Shown here piece by piece: positions 1 to 5,737 of a stretch of DNA of 5,737 nt. The notes beneath the pieces were generated by a model that saw only the letters and a program-made list of their open reading frames with translations, was not told the origin of the DNA and searched no databases. This stretch comes from an uncultured Methanobrevibacter sp. (GTDB taxonomy: Archaea > Methanobacteriota > Methanobacteria > Methanobacteriales > Methanobacteriaceae), in the NCBI RefSeq assembly GCF_937906425.1, contig NZ_CALCYR010000034.1, positions 1-5,737 of the forward strand, in the 5' to 3' direction. A program made the position numbers and the translations under genes. Each line of letters begins with the position of its first letter. Positions within the stretch are counted from its first letter, which is position 1.

Positions 1-7
1 ATAATTT

Positions 8-63
8 AAAAAAATAAAATGAGTAAAAGATAAGTAAATAATTAAGTAAAAAATAAGTAAAAA
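8..63 (-). terminator. Minus-strand T-tract cluster, likely 3' end region of the MutS-like transcript
   Basis: Plus-strand A-runs at 8-14, 48-53 and 59-63 are T7, T6 and T5 on the minus strand. These are the first clear oligo-T tracts downstream of the MutS-like gene in its own direction. Multiple T-runs are the usual archaeal termination signal. The distance from the stop codon (over 200 bases) is long, so the exact end point is uncertain. Confidence 0.4.
21..61. repeat. Four short AAGTAAA repeats at 11-12 bp spacing
   Basis: GAGTAAA at 21 and AAGTAAA at 32, 44 and 55 are spaced 11, 12 and 11 bp, close to one helical turn. The stretch is very A-rich, so chance or slippage may explain it. 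It overlaps the minus-strand T-tracts. Confidence 0.45.
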
Positions 64-107
64 TTAAAATTTTCATATAATTTTGAAAATATTATGATGA
101 TGTGTAA

Positions 108-138
108 AAGCTTTTATTTTCTTAAAAGCTTCTTTTTT
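108..138 (+). terminator. Hairpin plus T-run, plus-strand terminator candidate
   Basis: AAGCTTTTA (108-116) and TAAAAGCTT (123-131) form a perfect 9-bp stem with a six-base loop. TTTTTT follows at 133-138 on the plus strand. In the minus direction no T-run follows directly. With the T9 run just downstream it suggests that a convergent plus-strand gene ends outside the left edge of the window. Confidence 0.45.
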
Positions 139-145
139 GGTGTTT

Positions 146-171
146 AATAATAATTATTATTCTTTTTTTTT
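146..171 (+). terminator. AT palindrome followed by T9, plus-strand terminator candidate
   Basis: AATAATAATTATTATT (146-161) is a perfect 16-bp palindrome. It is followed after one C by nine T residues (163-171) on the plus strand. Archaeal RNA polymerase stops at oligo-T runs, so this would end a plus-strand transcript entering from the left edge. The stem is pure A/T and weak; the T-run is the stronger signal. Confidence 0.4.
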
Positions 172-267
172 AAACTGAACTTTTCTAGAAATTTTTAATG
201 TGAACTTTTCTTGAAATTTTTAATGTGAACTTTTCTAGAAATTTTTAAAGTGAACTTTTCTAGAAAT
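167..267. repeat. 25-bp tandem repeat array, about four copies
   Basis: Copies begin at 176, 201, 226 and 251, exactly 25 bp apart. They share the core TGAACTTTTCTAGAAAT followed by TTTTAATG or TTTTAAAG. The second copy has CTTG in place of CTAG; the last copy stops after the core, and the first is preceded by a partial end (TTTTTAAAC) from about 167. Each intact core holds the 10-bp palindrome TTTCTAGAAA. The array ends five bases from the stop codon of the MutS-like gene, so it would lie in that transcript's 3' untranslated region. There are no unique spacers, so it is not a CRISPR. Possible roles are a row of protein-binding sites, a 3' RNA structure or simple slippage; the sequence does not decide. 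Confidence 0.9.
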
Positions 268-271
268 CCAA

Positions 272-2206
272 TTAGAATTTTTCAAGTATTCTTGCATAGA
301 CTTCCTTCATTTCCTCACTTGAGTTTTGGTACATTCTCTTAATGATAAGTTCAGGTGTACTTTTTGCCAAGTAATTCATTTTAGGAGTTCTGTCCACAAT
401 TAAATTGTAGTTTTCATCAAGTCCTGTAGCCTCAATACCATCAACACGTACACTTGTGTATTTCATTAACTCATTTGCCATGTGGGTAACTATAATTCCA
501 TAGGATCTGCTTTCCTTAATCATTTCAATAAAAGTTGAAATGATCTTTACAGCCGCTTCAAGTTCAGTGATTCCCTCAAGTTCATCAAGCAATACCAACT
601 TTTCAGACTTGCTGGTTACAATAGGCATGAATACATTTAAAAATGATTCAAATGCTCCAGCATCCAATGATCTCTTCTTTGAGAAATGATAAATTTCATC
701 CATAAGTTTTATCTTGGCTGATTTTGCAGGAACAGGCAATCCCATCTGTGCCAATATTGCAATCTGGCTGATTGTCTCAAGCAAGGTGGTCTTACCACCA
801 CTGTTTGCTCCGGTCAATAGTGCAATGTTGTCCTCTTGGCTTAAGCTGTAATTTATTCTTTGGATTTCTCCAAATTCATCCCCTTGAGTCTTTTCCTTAA
901 GGCATAGCTCAAGGTGGAGTGCCTCATTAAGGACATATTCATTAGAGAATTCCGGTGCATTCAAGTCATAGAGATATGCAAAACTACCTAATGCATATTC
1001 GAAATCGAATTCAATTGTTTCATTCACTTCCAATTCTGCCTTTTCCTTTATTGCAGCCAAATGTTCGGCTGCAGTAATCTTCAGGTCAAAATAATTGTTT
1101 TCAGAACTTGACATTATCTCCATCTTGATTCTTTCCATTTCCATATCGTCAATTTCGATTGGATACTTTCTGATGAATGGGTCAAAATCAATGCCACTTT
1201 CGGCTTTGATATTTTCTTTTGATTTACTTAAAATTTCGTCAAATATTTGTTCTATCTTTGGAGGTAAAGCATTGTTTAATAAGTCGAGAACTTCATCTCC
1301 TTCAAGGTCTACATTTTGAATCTTTTCTTTAAGTTCTTCATCTATATGTCTTTTTTCATTATTAACAATTTCATCCAAATCAATTTCTTTCATCTTATAA
1401 CTATCAAGTTCCTCAAGAATGGGTCCAATGTCATTGAGTACTGTGTCCTGTCCAAGGATTTCTCTAATCTTGCCAACCCTTTCAAAGAGCTCCTTATTTT
1501 GTCTGAAATAGTCTAAAATTGTCTCGGGCACCAGTTGGTAGGTAGGTGCATCCTTATTGATCATTATTAAATTAGGCATATCTCCAAAATCAAGGAATCC
1601 TTCGCTATAAATGTAAAATACCAGTTCGTATCCCCTTATTTCCTCTTGGAAAAATACAGAATCTGATGCGGTAATTATTGTGTAATATCTGTTTAATCCT
1701 AAATCCATCAGGTAATCGCTATCTTCAGCACTTTCCACAAGTATTGCCTTACTTGCATCATAATTAGGCTTTGCCTTAATTGGCTTATGGAGATTTTTCA
1801 TAAGTCTGTTCAATTCATTCAAAGGCAATGCGGAGACCTTTTCCTTTGCATGCATTACAAATTCCAATCTTTCTCTTATAAGGTCCTCATTTTTGATTGG
1901 TGCCATAAGGAGAATTCTGTTTTTTGAATAGCTTGTGTTTGAATAAGCTAAAATCTTTTCGATTATTTCCTCATACAATTGAAAGGCCCTTTCACTTTTT
2001 AAAAACTTCTGAGCAGGATTTCCAATTAACTGGTTCATTATTTCAATTGCCTTTCTTTGGCTGATTCCATCTATTTCAATCAATCTTTCCAAATCAAGCT
2101 CTTCCATTACTCTTCTTAACTCTTCCTCTCCTCCAAGATTATCCATAATCTTTTGGGACATCTTATCTCCAATTCCTTTTATGTTTTGCAATTCATTTGA
2201 TTCCAT
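272..2206 (-). CDS. Archaeal MutS2-like ATPase with N-terminal tandem helix-hairpin-helix
   Basis: This 644-residue protein belongs to the MutS ATPase superfamily and is closest in layout to archaeal MutS2-like proteins. Residues 5-62 form two helix-hairpin-helix motifs (IKGIGDK, then IDGISQRKA), a non-specific DNA-binding fold like that of ERCC1/UvrC. Residues 65-370 are a poorly conserved core, acidic and probably coiled-coil around 265-335. Residues 375-440 look like the lever leading into the ATPase. The ATPase has Walker A GANSGGKTT (466-474), the AQMGLPVPA segment (486-494), the SLDAGAFESF loop (513-522), Walker B LVLLDE (537-542) and the TH switch (574-575). All key nucleotide-binding residues are present, so it should be an active, dimeric, DNA-binding ATPase. 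There is no N-terminal mismatch-recognition domain and no C-terminal Smr nuclease. A part in recombination or branched-DNA handling rather than classical mismatch repair is therefore inference. The ATG start has AAGGT six bases upstream. The gene lies 272 bp downstream of the U32 gene on the same strand. Confidence 0.93.
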   Translation of the reverse strand: MESNELQNIKGIGDKMSQKIMDNLGGEEELRRVMEELDLERLIEIDGISQRKAIEIMNQLIGNPAQKFLKSERAFQLYEEIIEKILAYSNTSYSKNRILLMAPIKNEDLIRERLEFVMHAKEKVSALPLNELNRLMKNLHKPIKAKPNYDASKAILVESAEDSDYLMDLGLNRYYTIITASDSVFFQEEIRGYELVFYIYSEGFLDFGDMPNLIMINKDAPTYQLVPETILDYFRQNKELFERVGKIREILGQDTVLNDIGPILEELDSYKMKEIDLDEIVNNEKRHIDEELKEKIQNVDLEGDEVLDLLNNALPPKIEQIFDEILSKSKENIKAESGIDFDPFIRKYPIEIDDMEMERIKMEIMSSSENNYFDLKITAAEHLAAIKEKAELEVNETIEFDFEYALGSFAYLYDLNAPEFSNEYVLNEALHLELCLKEKTQGDEFGEIQRINYSLSQEDNIALLTGANSGGKTTLLETISQIAILAQMGLPVPAKSAKIKLMDEIYHFSKKRSLDAGAFESFLNVFMPIVTSKSEKLVLLDELEGITELEAAVKIISTFIEMIKESRSYGIIVTHMANELMKYTSVRVDGIEATGLDENYNLIVDRTPKMNYLAKSTPELIIKRMYQNSSEEMKEVYARILEKF

Positions 2207-2212
2207 ATTATA

Positions 2213-2217
2213 ACCTT
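2213..2217 (-). promoter_or_regulatory. Ribosome binding site of the MutS-like gene
   Basis: The minus strand reads AAGGT followed by a six-base spacer (TATAAT) and the ATG at 2206. AGGT fits the 3' part of the archaeal Shine-Dalgarno AGGAGGTG. It is modest but well placed and supports this start. Confidence 0.6.
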
Positions 2218-2334
2218 ATAAGCATTGTTTTTTATTCATATTCCCAAATAGATTTTAAATTTAATTCATTCCTTTTTTATTTTAAATATTTTTGTGCTGG
2301 TTTAAAAATTTCTAATTGATTTAATTTATTGTTC

Positions 2335-2345
2335 TTTTATATATT
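2335..2345 (-). promoter_or_regulatory. TATA-like box upstream of the MutS-like gene
   Basis: The minus strand reads AATATATAAAA, a strong archaeal box A match, inside the 272-bp gap between the two genes. A start about 25 bases downstream would give a 5' leader of roughly 100 bases before the ATG at 2206. The rest of the gap (2207-2478) shows no gene or RNA structure. A short minus-strand T5 run at 2368-2372 lies between the U32 stop and this box and could serve as a weak terminator for the U32 transcript. Together these suggest separate transcription of the two genes, though read-through cannot be excluded. Confidence 0.5.
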
Positions 2346-2478
2346 CTTGTTTTTCCAAGAGCATTTGAAAAATAATATTTTAAATAAGTATTTAATTTTC
2401 ATTAATAATTTCACTTAAATCTTGATATTATTCTTTTTTTAACCTTATACTATTTTAATTATTCTATTATTTTCTTAA

Positions 2479-5400
2479 TTATTTCAATCCTTTTTCAAAA
2501 TTGCTTTTATTTCGTTTTTTACAATATTTTTCAAAAATTTCAATTGAATTGTTAAAATTTAATTTTTTTGAAATTTCTTCATCTTTACCATTCTTATGAT
2601 CATTTTTCTCATTTGAATCTATTGCATCACGATAAAGTTTTCCAATTTCCTCAACATATCCAAGGGATTTCCATCTTGCATCAATAGAGAAGTTTTTAAT
2701 GCCAATGGATTTCAAATAATCAATCTCATCATATAAGCATAATTCCTCTGAATTTAGGATAATTATCTGATCCTCATTAAGACTTGTTTTGATAGGGTAA
2801 TATTGTTCCTTTTTATTTTTCAAATAGAATTCATTTGATTTGTCATTGTATGCTTTTTTATTTTTCCAATGGAACTCATTTGATTTGTCATTGTAGAACT
2901 TTTTATTTTTAAGTTTTTTCTTTTCCTTTTTCTCAAAGTTCCTGATTAGTTTCAATTGTTTTTTGCTTATCAGTTCCTTTCGGCTTATCATAAGCTCTAT
3001 ATTTCCCTGAACAAGTATTTCAAGTTCTGGCAATTGGATTTTCTCATTTTCCCCCTCATTGTCAACTGAAGCATCCTTAGGACTTTCAGCCAGGTTTTCC
3101 CTTGAAACCTTTTTATAGTCCATCATGAGTTTTTCAATATTTTTCTTATATAGTTCAGGAGATATGTGCAGACTTGTGTAATTATCCAATTCCATAACGC
3201 TTTCCATGTTAAATACATTTAATGGATAATTTCCATAAATTTTCACTCCAAACTTATCTTTTAATGAATCGTCAAATCCAATTAAACTACTCATAATGTT
3301 TATGCTCAAATCCATCTTCTTGAGAATTCCCAAAATCTTTACAATTGACTCCTTGGATTGCTTGTGTTCGATATCAGGTAATTTCCAAACCAGTTCATAA
3401 TCCTTGTTTTGGGATATTTCAATGGCATTTTTTAGGAAATTTACACAATAGCTGATATCCAGTTCCTTTGAATTGTTCGGATTGTAATTGATTTTCCTTT
3501 CACTGACTTCCATTATTCCATTTTTGCTTGGAATTTCCAAATAGGCTCTGTTGAATAATTTGGAATTCTTTGATTTGCCAAGTGCCTTTAAAATTTCCAA
3601 ATCATTAATGAAGATGGATAAGTCGGCATTTCCATTATCCTTTGATTTAAAGTCAATCTTTTTATCCAATCTTTTGTTCAATTCTCCAATTCTCTTTTCT
3701 GCAATCTCGACATCCTCCCTGTTTGGCAGGTAAGTCTTGATTATTTCCTCTTCCAGCTTATTGAAGAAATCTCTTCTAAGTTCATTTAATTTACTTATTG
3801 GTGTAAATAAGCTCTTATTGTTGTTTACTGTAATTTTTTCAATATTATATGGAAGATCCCCTATTTTTATCAATTGCTTTTCGATGATTTCATTGGAGAT
3901 AGGCTTTTTGATTGCTTCCTGCCAAGGCTCATTTCCCTTATGGCTTAAGGTGATGACCTTTCCATTGTCTAACTTAAGGTTTCCCTTGATGTGAGGGTAA
4001 TTGTCCTTGTCTATTCTGAAATAGATTTCAAGTTTTGACTTTTTGACGAATCTTTTTTGATTATTCTTTGTCAGTTCCTTAAGGTCCCTTGACAAGGAGT
4101 TTCTCTTGCTTAGATAAACCTTGTATCCCTTTTCAAGATTAAAGTTGATTCTCTTGTTTTCCCTAACCTTCTTGATAACAAGGATTTTTCCCTTAATGTC
4201 CTTGTCCTTTTCTCTTTTTCTCCAATGTTTGTCTCTTGAATCCCTTATCACTGGCTTGGATGAGATGTCAAAACCATAACTTTGGATTTCTCCTATATTG
4301 TCTTGGGATTTTTCTTCTTTGTTCTTATTACGTTTATTGCTCTTGCTTTTACTCTTGCTTTTACTTTTTTTATCTCTTTTGCCTTTTTTGCCAGCGAAAT
4401 TATTATCTGATTCATCTTTGATTTGACTGTAGCCTGATTCAATCACTATTCCGTCTCCCTTTTCAGGGATATGGATTAGATTGTCCTTAAGTAAAATGTG
4501 TATCTCTTCGGTTTGAGGGTTGTATCTGTGAATTGTACCTATAAACAGTCCTTGATGGCCTGGTTTCTTTCGGTTCATAATCATTTGATTGTTTTTAGGT
4601 ATTAGATGTCCTGTAGTAAATTCCCTATTGAAGACAAGTTCCAATTCCTCAATTGAATTTCTGTTAATGCTTTTTTGTTTGTCCTTCAATTCGATGATAT
4701 GTTCCTTTTCCTGAATTTTCTTAAAGTCCGAACTCTTTCCCTTTTTGCCCTTTGCCTTTTTGCTGGATTTCTTAATGTTTCTTGTGATTTCCCTTGAGAG
4801 CTTATCATATCTTAGCTTGTTAAGTCTTTTTCTGTAATTATTGACAACGGTTGCAACATAGTTATTGTCTCTCATTCTGCCTTCGATTTTTATGCTGTCC
4901 ACATTTAGGCTGATTATTTCATCCAGATTCTCATATAATGACAGATCTCTTGGGGAAAGAAGGTATCTTCCCTCGGTTCTTGCTTGGATGGCCTTATTTT
5001 TATTGATGTTTAATTCATATTTTTCACGGCAAGGCTGTGCACATCTTCCCCTGTTTCCACTTCTTCCGCCTTGCAATGAGGACAATAGGCAATGACCTGA
5101 ATAGGAGTAGCATAATGCTCCATGAACAAATATCTCTATTTCAATGTCTAGTGAATGAGCATATTCGATAATCTCTTCCAATTCCTTGAGTTCAAGTTCT
5201 CTTGGTACTACAATTCTTTTTATATTATGTTCATGTGCCCACTTGACTCCTTCAATATTGTGGATGTTCATTTGTGTTGAGGCATGGATTTTAAGCATTG
5301 GAATGTTTTCATTGATTATTCTTATAAGTCCTATGTCTTGAATAAGAACAGCATCAACTCCTATTTTATATAATTCCAATAAGTATTCACTTATTTTGCC

Positions 5401-5625
5401 CAATTCCCCTTCCTTGATTAATGTGTTTACTGTGACATAAACCTTTACATTATGAAGATGGGCATATTTGACTGCTTCCCTTATTTCAGCCAAGGAAAAG
5501 TTTTCTGCATAATTACGAGCTCCATATTTCTCTCCAGATAGGTATATGGAGTTTGCACCAGAAAGAATTGCTATTTTTAAATGTTCAGCACTGCCTACAG
5601 GAGCTAATAATTCAGGTAATTTCAT
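2479..5625 (-). CDS. Long peptidase U32 family protein (RlhA/TrhP-like) with DUF3656-like region and degenerate second barrel
   Basis: The protein has 1048 residues, clearly longer than the roughly 450-800 usual for the family. Residues 1-270 are a U32 TIM-barrel region starting LPELLAPVGS. The U32 signature (164-182, EIFVHGALCYSYSGHCLLS) is complete, and Cys172, Cys179, Cys195 and Cys199 match the four cysteines that bind a [4Fe-4S] cluster in characterised relatives. FNREFTTGHL (332-341) and PGHQG (355-359) lead into a DUF3656-like region ending in LNELRRDFFNKL (613-624). Residues 668-1005 form a second U32-like barrel: YYPIKT (942-947), LNSEELCLYDEIDYL and IDARWKS resemble LLSPRDLSLYENL and IEGRMRD of the first. 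The second barrel lacks the cysteine set. Lys-rich inserts lie at 283-303 and 412-439, a duplicated 15-residue unit at 907-936, and a charged tail at 1003-1048. Studied members (E. coli RlhA, TrhP) hydroxylate rRNA or tRNA bases, so RNA modification is inferred; substrate unknown. It is cytoplasmic, with no signal peptide or membrane segment. The frame stays open to a TTG at 5655, but the ATG at 5625 has a proper ribosome binding site and starts at the conserved N-terminus. Confidence 0.93.
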   Translation of the reverse strand: MKLPELLAPVGSAEHLKIAILSGANSIYLSGEKYGARNYAENFSLAEIREAVKYAHLHNVKVYVTVNTLIKEGELGKISEYLLELYKIGVDAVLIQDIGLIRIINENIPMLKIHASTQMNIHNIEGVKWAHEHNIKRIVVPRELELKELEEIIEYAHSLDIEIEIFVHGALCYSYSGHCLLSSLQGGRSGNRGRCAQPCREKYELNINKNKAIQARTEGRYLLSPRDLSLYENLDEIISLNVDSIKIEGRMRDNNYVATVVNNYRKRLNKLRYDKLSREITRNIKKSSKKAKGKKGKSSDFKKIQEKEHIIELKDKQKSINRNSIEELELVFNREFTTGHLIPKNNQMIMNRKKPGHQGLFIGTIHRYNPQTEEIHILLKDNLIHIPEKGDGIVIESGYSQIKDESDNNFAGKKGKRDKKSKSKSKSKSNKRNKNKEEKSQDNIGEIQSYGFDISSKPVIRDSRDKHWRKREKDKDIKGKILVIKKVRENKRINFNLEKGYKVYLSKRNSLSRDLKELTKNNQKRFVKKSKLEIYFRIDKDNYPHIKGNLKLDNGKVITLSHKGNEPWQEAIKKPISNEIIEKQLIKIGDLPYNIEKITVNNNKSLFTPISKLNELRRDFFNKLEEEIIKTYLPNREDVEIAEKRIGELNKRLDKKIDFKSKDNGNADLSIFINDLEILKALGKSKNSKLFNRAYLEIPSKNGIMEVSERKINYNPNNSKELDISYCVNFLKNAIEISQNKDYELVWKLPDIEHKQSKESIVKILGILKKMDLSINIMSSLIGFDDSLKDKFGVKIYGNYPLNVFNMESVMELDNYTSLHISPELYKKNIEKLMMDYKKVSRENLAESPKDASVDNEGENEKIQLPELEILVQGNIELMISRKELISKKQLKLIRNFEKKEKKKLKNKKFYNDKSNEFHWKNKKAYNDKSNEFYLKNKKEQYYPIKTSLNEDQIIILNSEELCLYDEIDYLKSIGIKNFSIDARWKSLGYVEEIGKLYRDAIDSNEKNDHKNGKDEEISKKLNFNNSIEIFEKYCKKRNKSNFEKGLK
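2818..2907 (-). repeat. 45-bp in-frame tandem duplication inside the U32 gene
   Basis: Two adjacent 45-bp units (2863-2907 and 2818-2862) differ at 7 positions and share a perfect 20-bp block (2831-2850 and 2876-2895). They encode NKKFYNDKSNEFHWK and NKKAYNDKSNEFYLK, residues 907-936, followed by a third NKK. The unit sits in the second U32-like barrel, between the ELMISRKELISKK segment and YYPIKT, where it makes a basic insertion. The high DNA identity points to a fairly recent duplication. Confidence 0.9.
4309..4392 (-). repeat. Lys/Ser-rich low-complexity insert in the U32 protein, with 12-bp tandem repeat
   Basis: This segment encodes residues 412-439, nearly all Lys, Ser, Arg, Asn and Glu, including a run of alternating Ser-Lys. 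A 12-bp unit, cttgcttttact on the plus strand, is present twice in perfect tandem (4342-4353 and 4354-4365) and encodes the Ser-Lys run. It separates the FNREFTTGHL/PGHQG segment from the DUF3656-like part. It is probably a disordered basic linker that grew by slippage; contact with RNA is possible but unproven. Confidence 0.85.
4717..4779 (-). repeat. Lys-rich low-complexity linker after the first U32 barrel
   Basis: Residues 283-303 of the U32 protein are mostly Lys with Ser and Gly (KKSSKKAKGKKGKSS). They follow directly on the end of the first barrel and precede the FNREFTTGHL segment. The segment is likely a flexible, strongly basic linker. Confidence 0.8.
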
Positions 5626-5631
5626 TTTAAG

Positions 5632-5637
5632 TCCTCT
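5632..5637 (-). promoter_or_regulatory. Ribosome binding site deciding the U32 start
   Basis: The minus strand reads AGAGGA, then a six-base spacer (CTTAAA), then the ATG at 5625. The GAGG core matches the archaeal anti-Shine-Dalgarno. The in-frame TTG at 5655 would add ten residues that include this site and has only A/T-rich sequence and no purine-rich motif upstream. This settles the start in favour of ATG. Confidence 0.8.
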
Positions 5638-5737
5638 TTTAGTAAAAATTTTCAAAATGATTTTTGAATGTTTTTTATTAAATTTTAAAATTTTTTTGTT
5701 TTTTTTAATTTTTTTATTAAATTTTTATTTTTTTGTT
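5638..5737 (-). promoter_or_regulatory. A-rich, G-free leader and probable promoter of the U32 gene
   Basis: From 5654 to 5737 the plus strand has no C and only five G, so the sense (minus) strand has no G for 84 bases. A 15-bp block, tttttattaaatttt on the plus strand, occurs twice (5672-5686 and 5711-5725). On the sense strand each copy reads AAAATTTAATAAAAA, a weak match to an archaeal TATA box. If the nearer copy is used, transcription would begin around 5645-5652 with a leader of about 25 bases. The extreme A/T content makes such matches common by chance, so the exact box is uncertain. No gene is seen in this stretch. Confidence 0.4.

Noticed and set aside
167..267. 25-bp repeats as a CRISPR array
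   Set aside because: The units abut directly with no unique spacers, and no cas gene is nearby.
1095..1516. Two plus-strand open frames (1095-1319, 1316-1516) resembling small hydrophobic proteins
   Set aside because: They lie wholly antisense to the MutS-like gene. Their Ile/Phe/Ser-rich make-up is what the complement of Lys/Glu/Asp-rich codons yields, and they show no recognisable family.
2211..2449. The 10-mer TAACCTTATA present twice (2211-2220 and 2440-2449)
   Set aside because: One copy overlaps the ribosome binding site of the MutS-like gene; the other has no ATG at a suitable distance. A single repeated 10-mer in such AT-rich DNA is weak evidence of function.
3551..5095. Plus-strand open frames at 3551-3733, 3737-3994, 4236-4421 and 4865-5095
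   Set aside because: All are antisense to the U32 gene, whose own frame matches a known family across the same bases. The Cys/Tyr-rich one at 4236-4421 is just the complement of the Lys-rich insert.
2479..5625. The U32 gene as a fusion or frameshifted pair because of its length and Lys-rich segments
   Set aside because: The frame is open throughout, and landmarks of the U32 barrel, the DUF3656-like region and the second barrel follow in the order expected of long family members, so the inserts explain the extra length.
5626..5655. In-frame upstream start (TTG at 5655) adding ten residues to the U32 protein
   Set aside because: The ribosome binding site AGAGGA lies inside this stretch, six bases before the ATG at 5625, and the conserved family N-terminus begins at that ATG. 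The TTG has no such site.

Overview
The window reads as a piece of an AT-rich archaeal chromosome, most likely a Methanobrevibacter-like member of the Methanobacteriales. Signs of this are proteins very rich in Lys, Asn, Ile and Glu, intergenic DNA that is almost pure A+T, Shine-Dalgarno motifs (AGAGGA, AAGGT) that fit an archaeal 16S tail, an archaeal TATA-like box, and a MutS-family ATPase with an N-terminal tandem helix-hairpin-helix in place of a mismatch-recognition domain. The taxonomic call is inference; there is no rRNA or other marker gene here.

Two genes fill the window, both on the minus strand. The upstream one (2479-5625) encodes a 1048-residue protein of the peptidase U32 / RlhA-TrhP class. 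It has a first U32 barrel with the four-cysteine iron-sulfur motif, a DUF3656-like middle region, and a second, degenerate U32-like barrel without those cysteines. Lys-rich low-complexity inserts and a recent 45-bp tandem duplication lengthen it. Characterised relatives hydroxylate RNA bases, so RNA modification is a better guess than proteolysis. The downstream gene (272-2206) encodes a 644-residue HhH-MutS ATPase of the archaeal MutS2-like type, with intact Walker A, Walker B and H-loop motifs but no C-terminal Smr nuclease.

The 272-bp gap between them (2207-2478) holds a good TATA-like box about 130 bp ahead of the MutS-like start, so that gene is probably transcribed separately at least in part. 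Nothing in the sequence ties the two genes to one pathway. The 111 bp upstream of the U32 gene (5626-5737) are nearly all A+T and hold its ribosome binding site and a possible promoter.

The left 271 bp, downstream of the MutS-like gene, are non-coding but structured. From right to left they hold about four copies of a 25-bp tandem repeat with a TTTCTAGAAA palindrome, a 16-bp AT palindrome followed by a T9 run, a 9-bp hairpin followed by a T-run (both read as plus-strand terminators), and T-rich minus-strand tracts that carry a phased AAGTAAA repeat. This looks like a spacer between convergent genes, the left one lying outside the window. I found no convincing new multi-gene system; the most unusual items are the 25-bp array and the architecture of the U32 protein.
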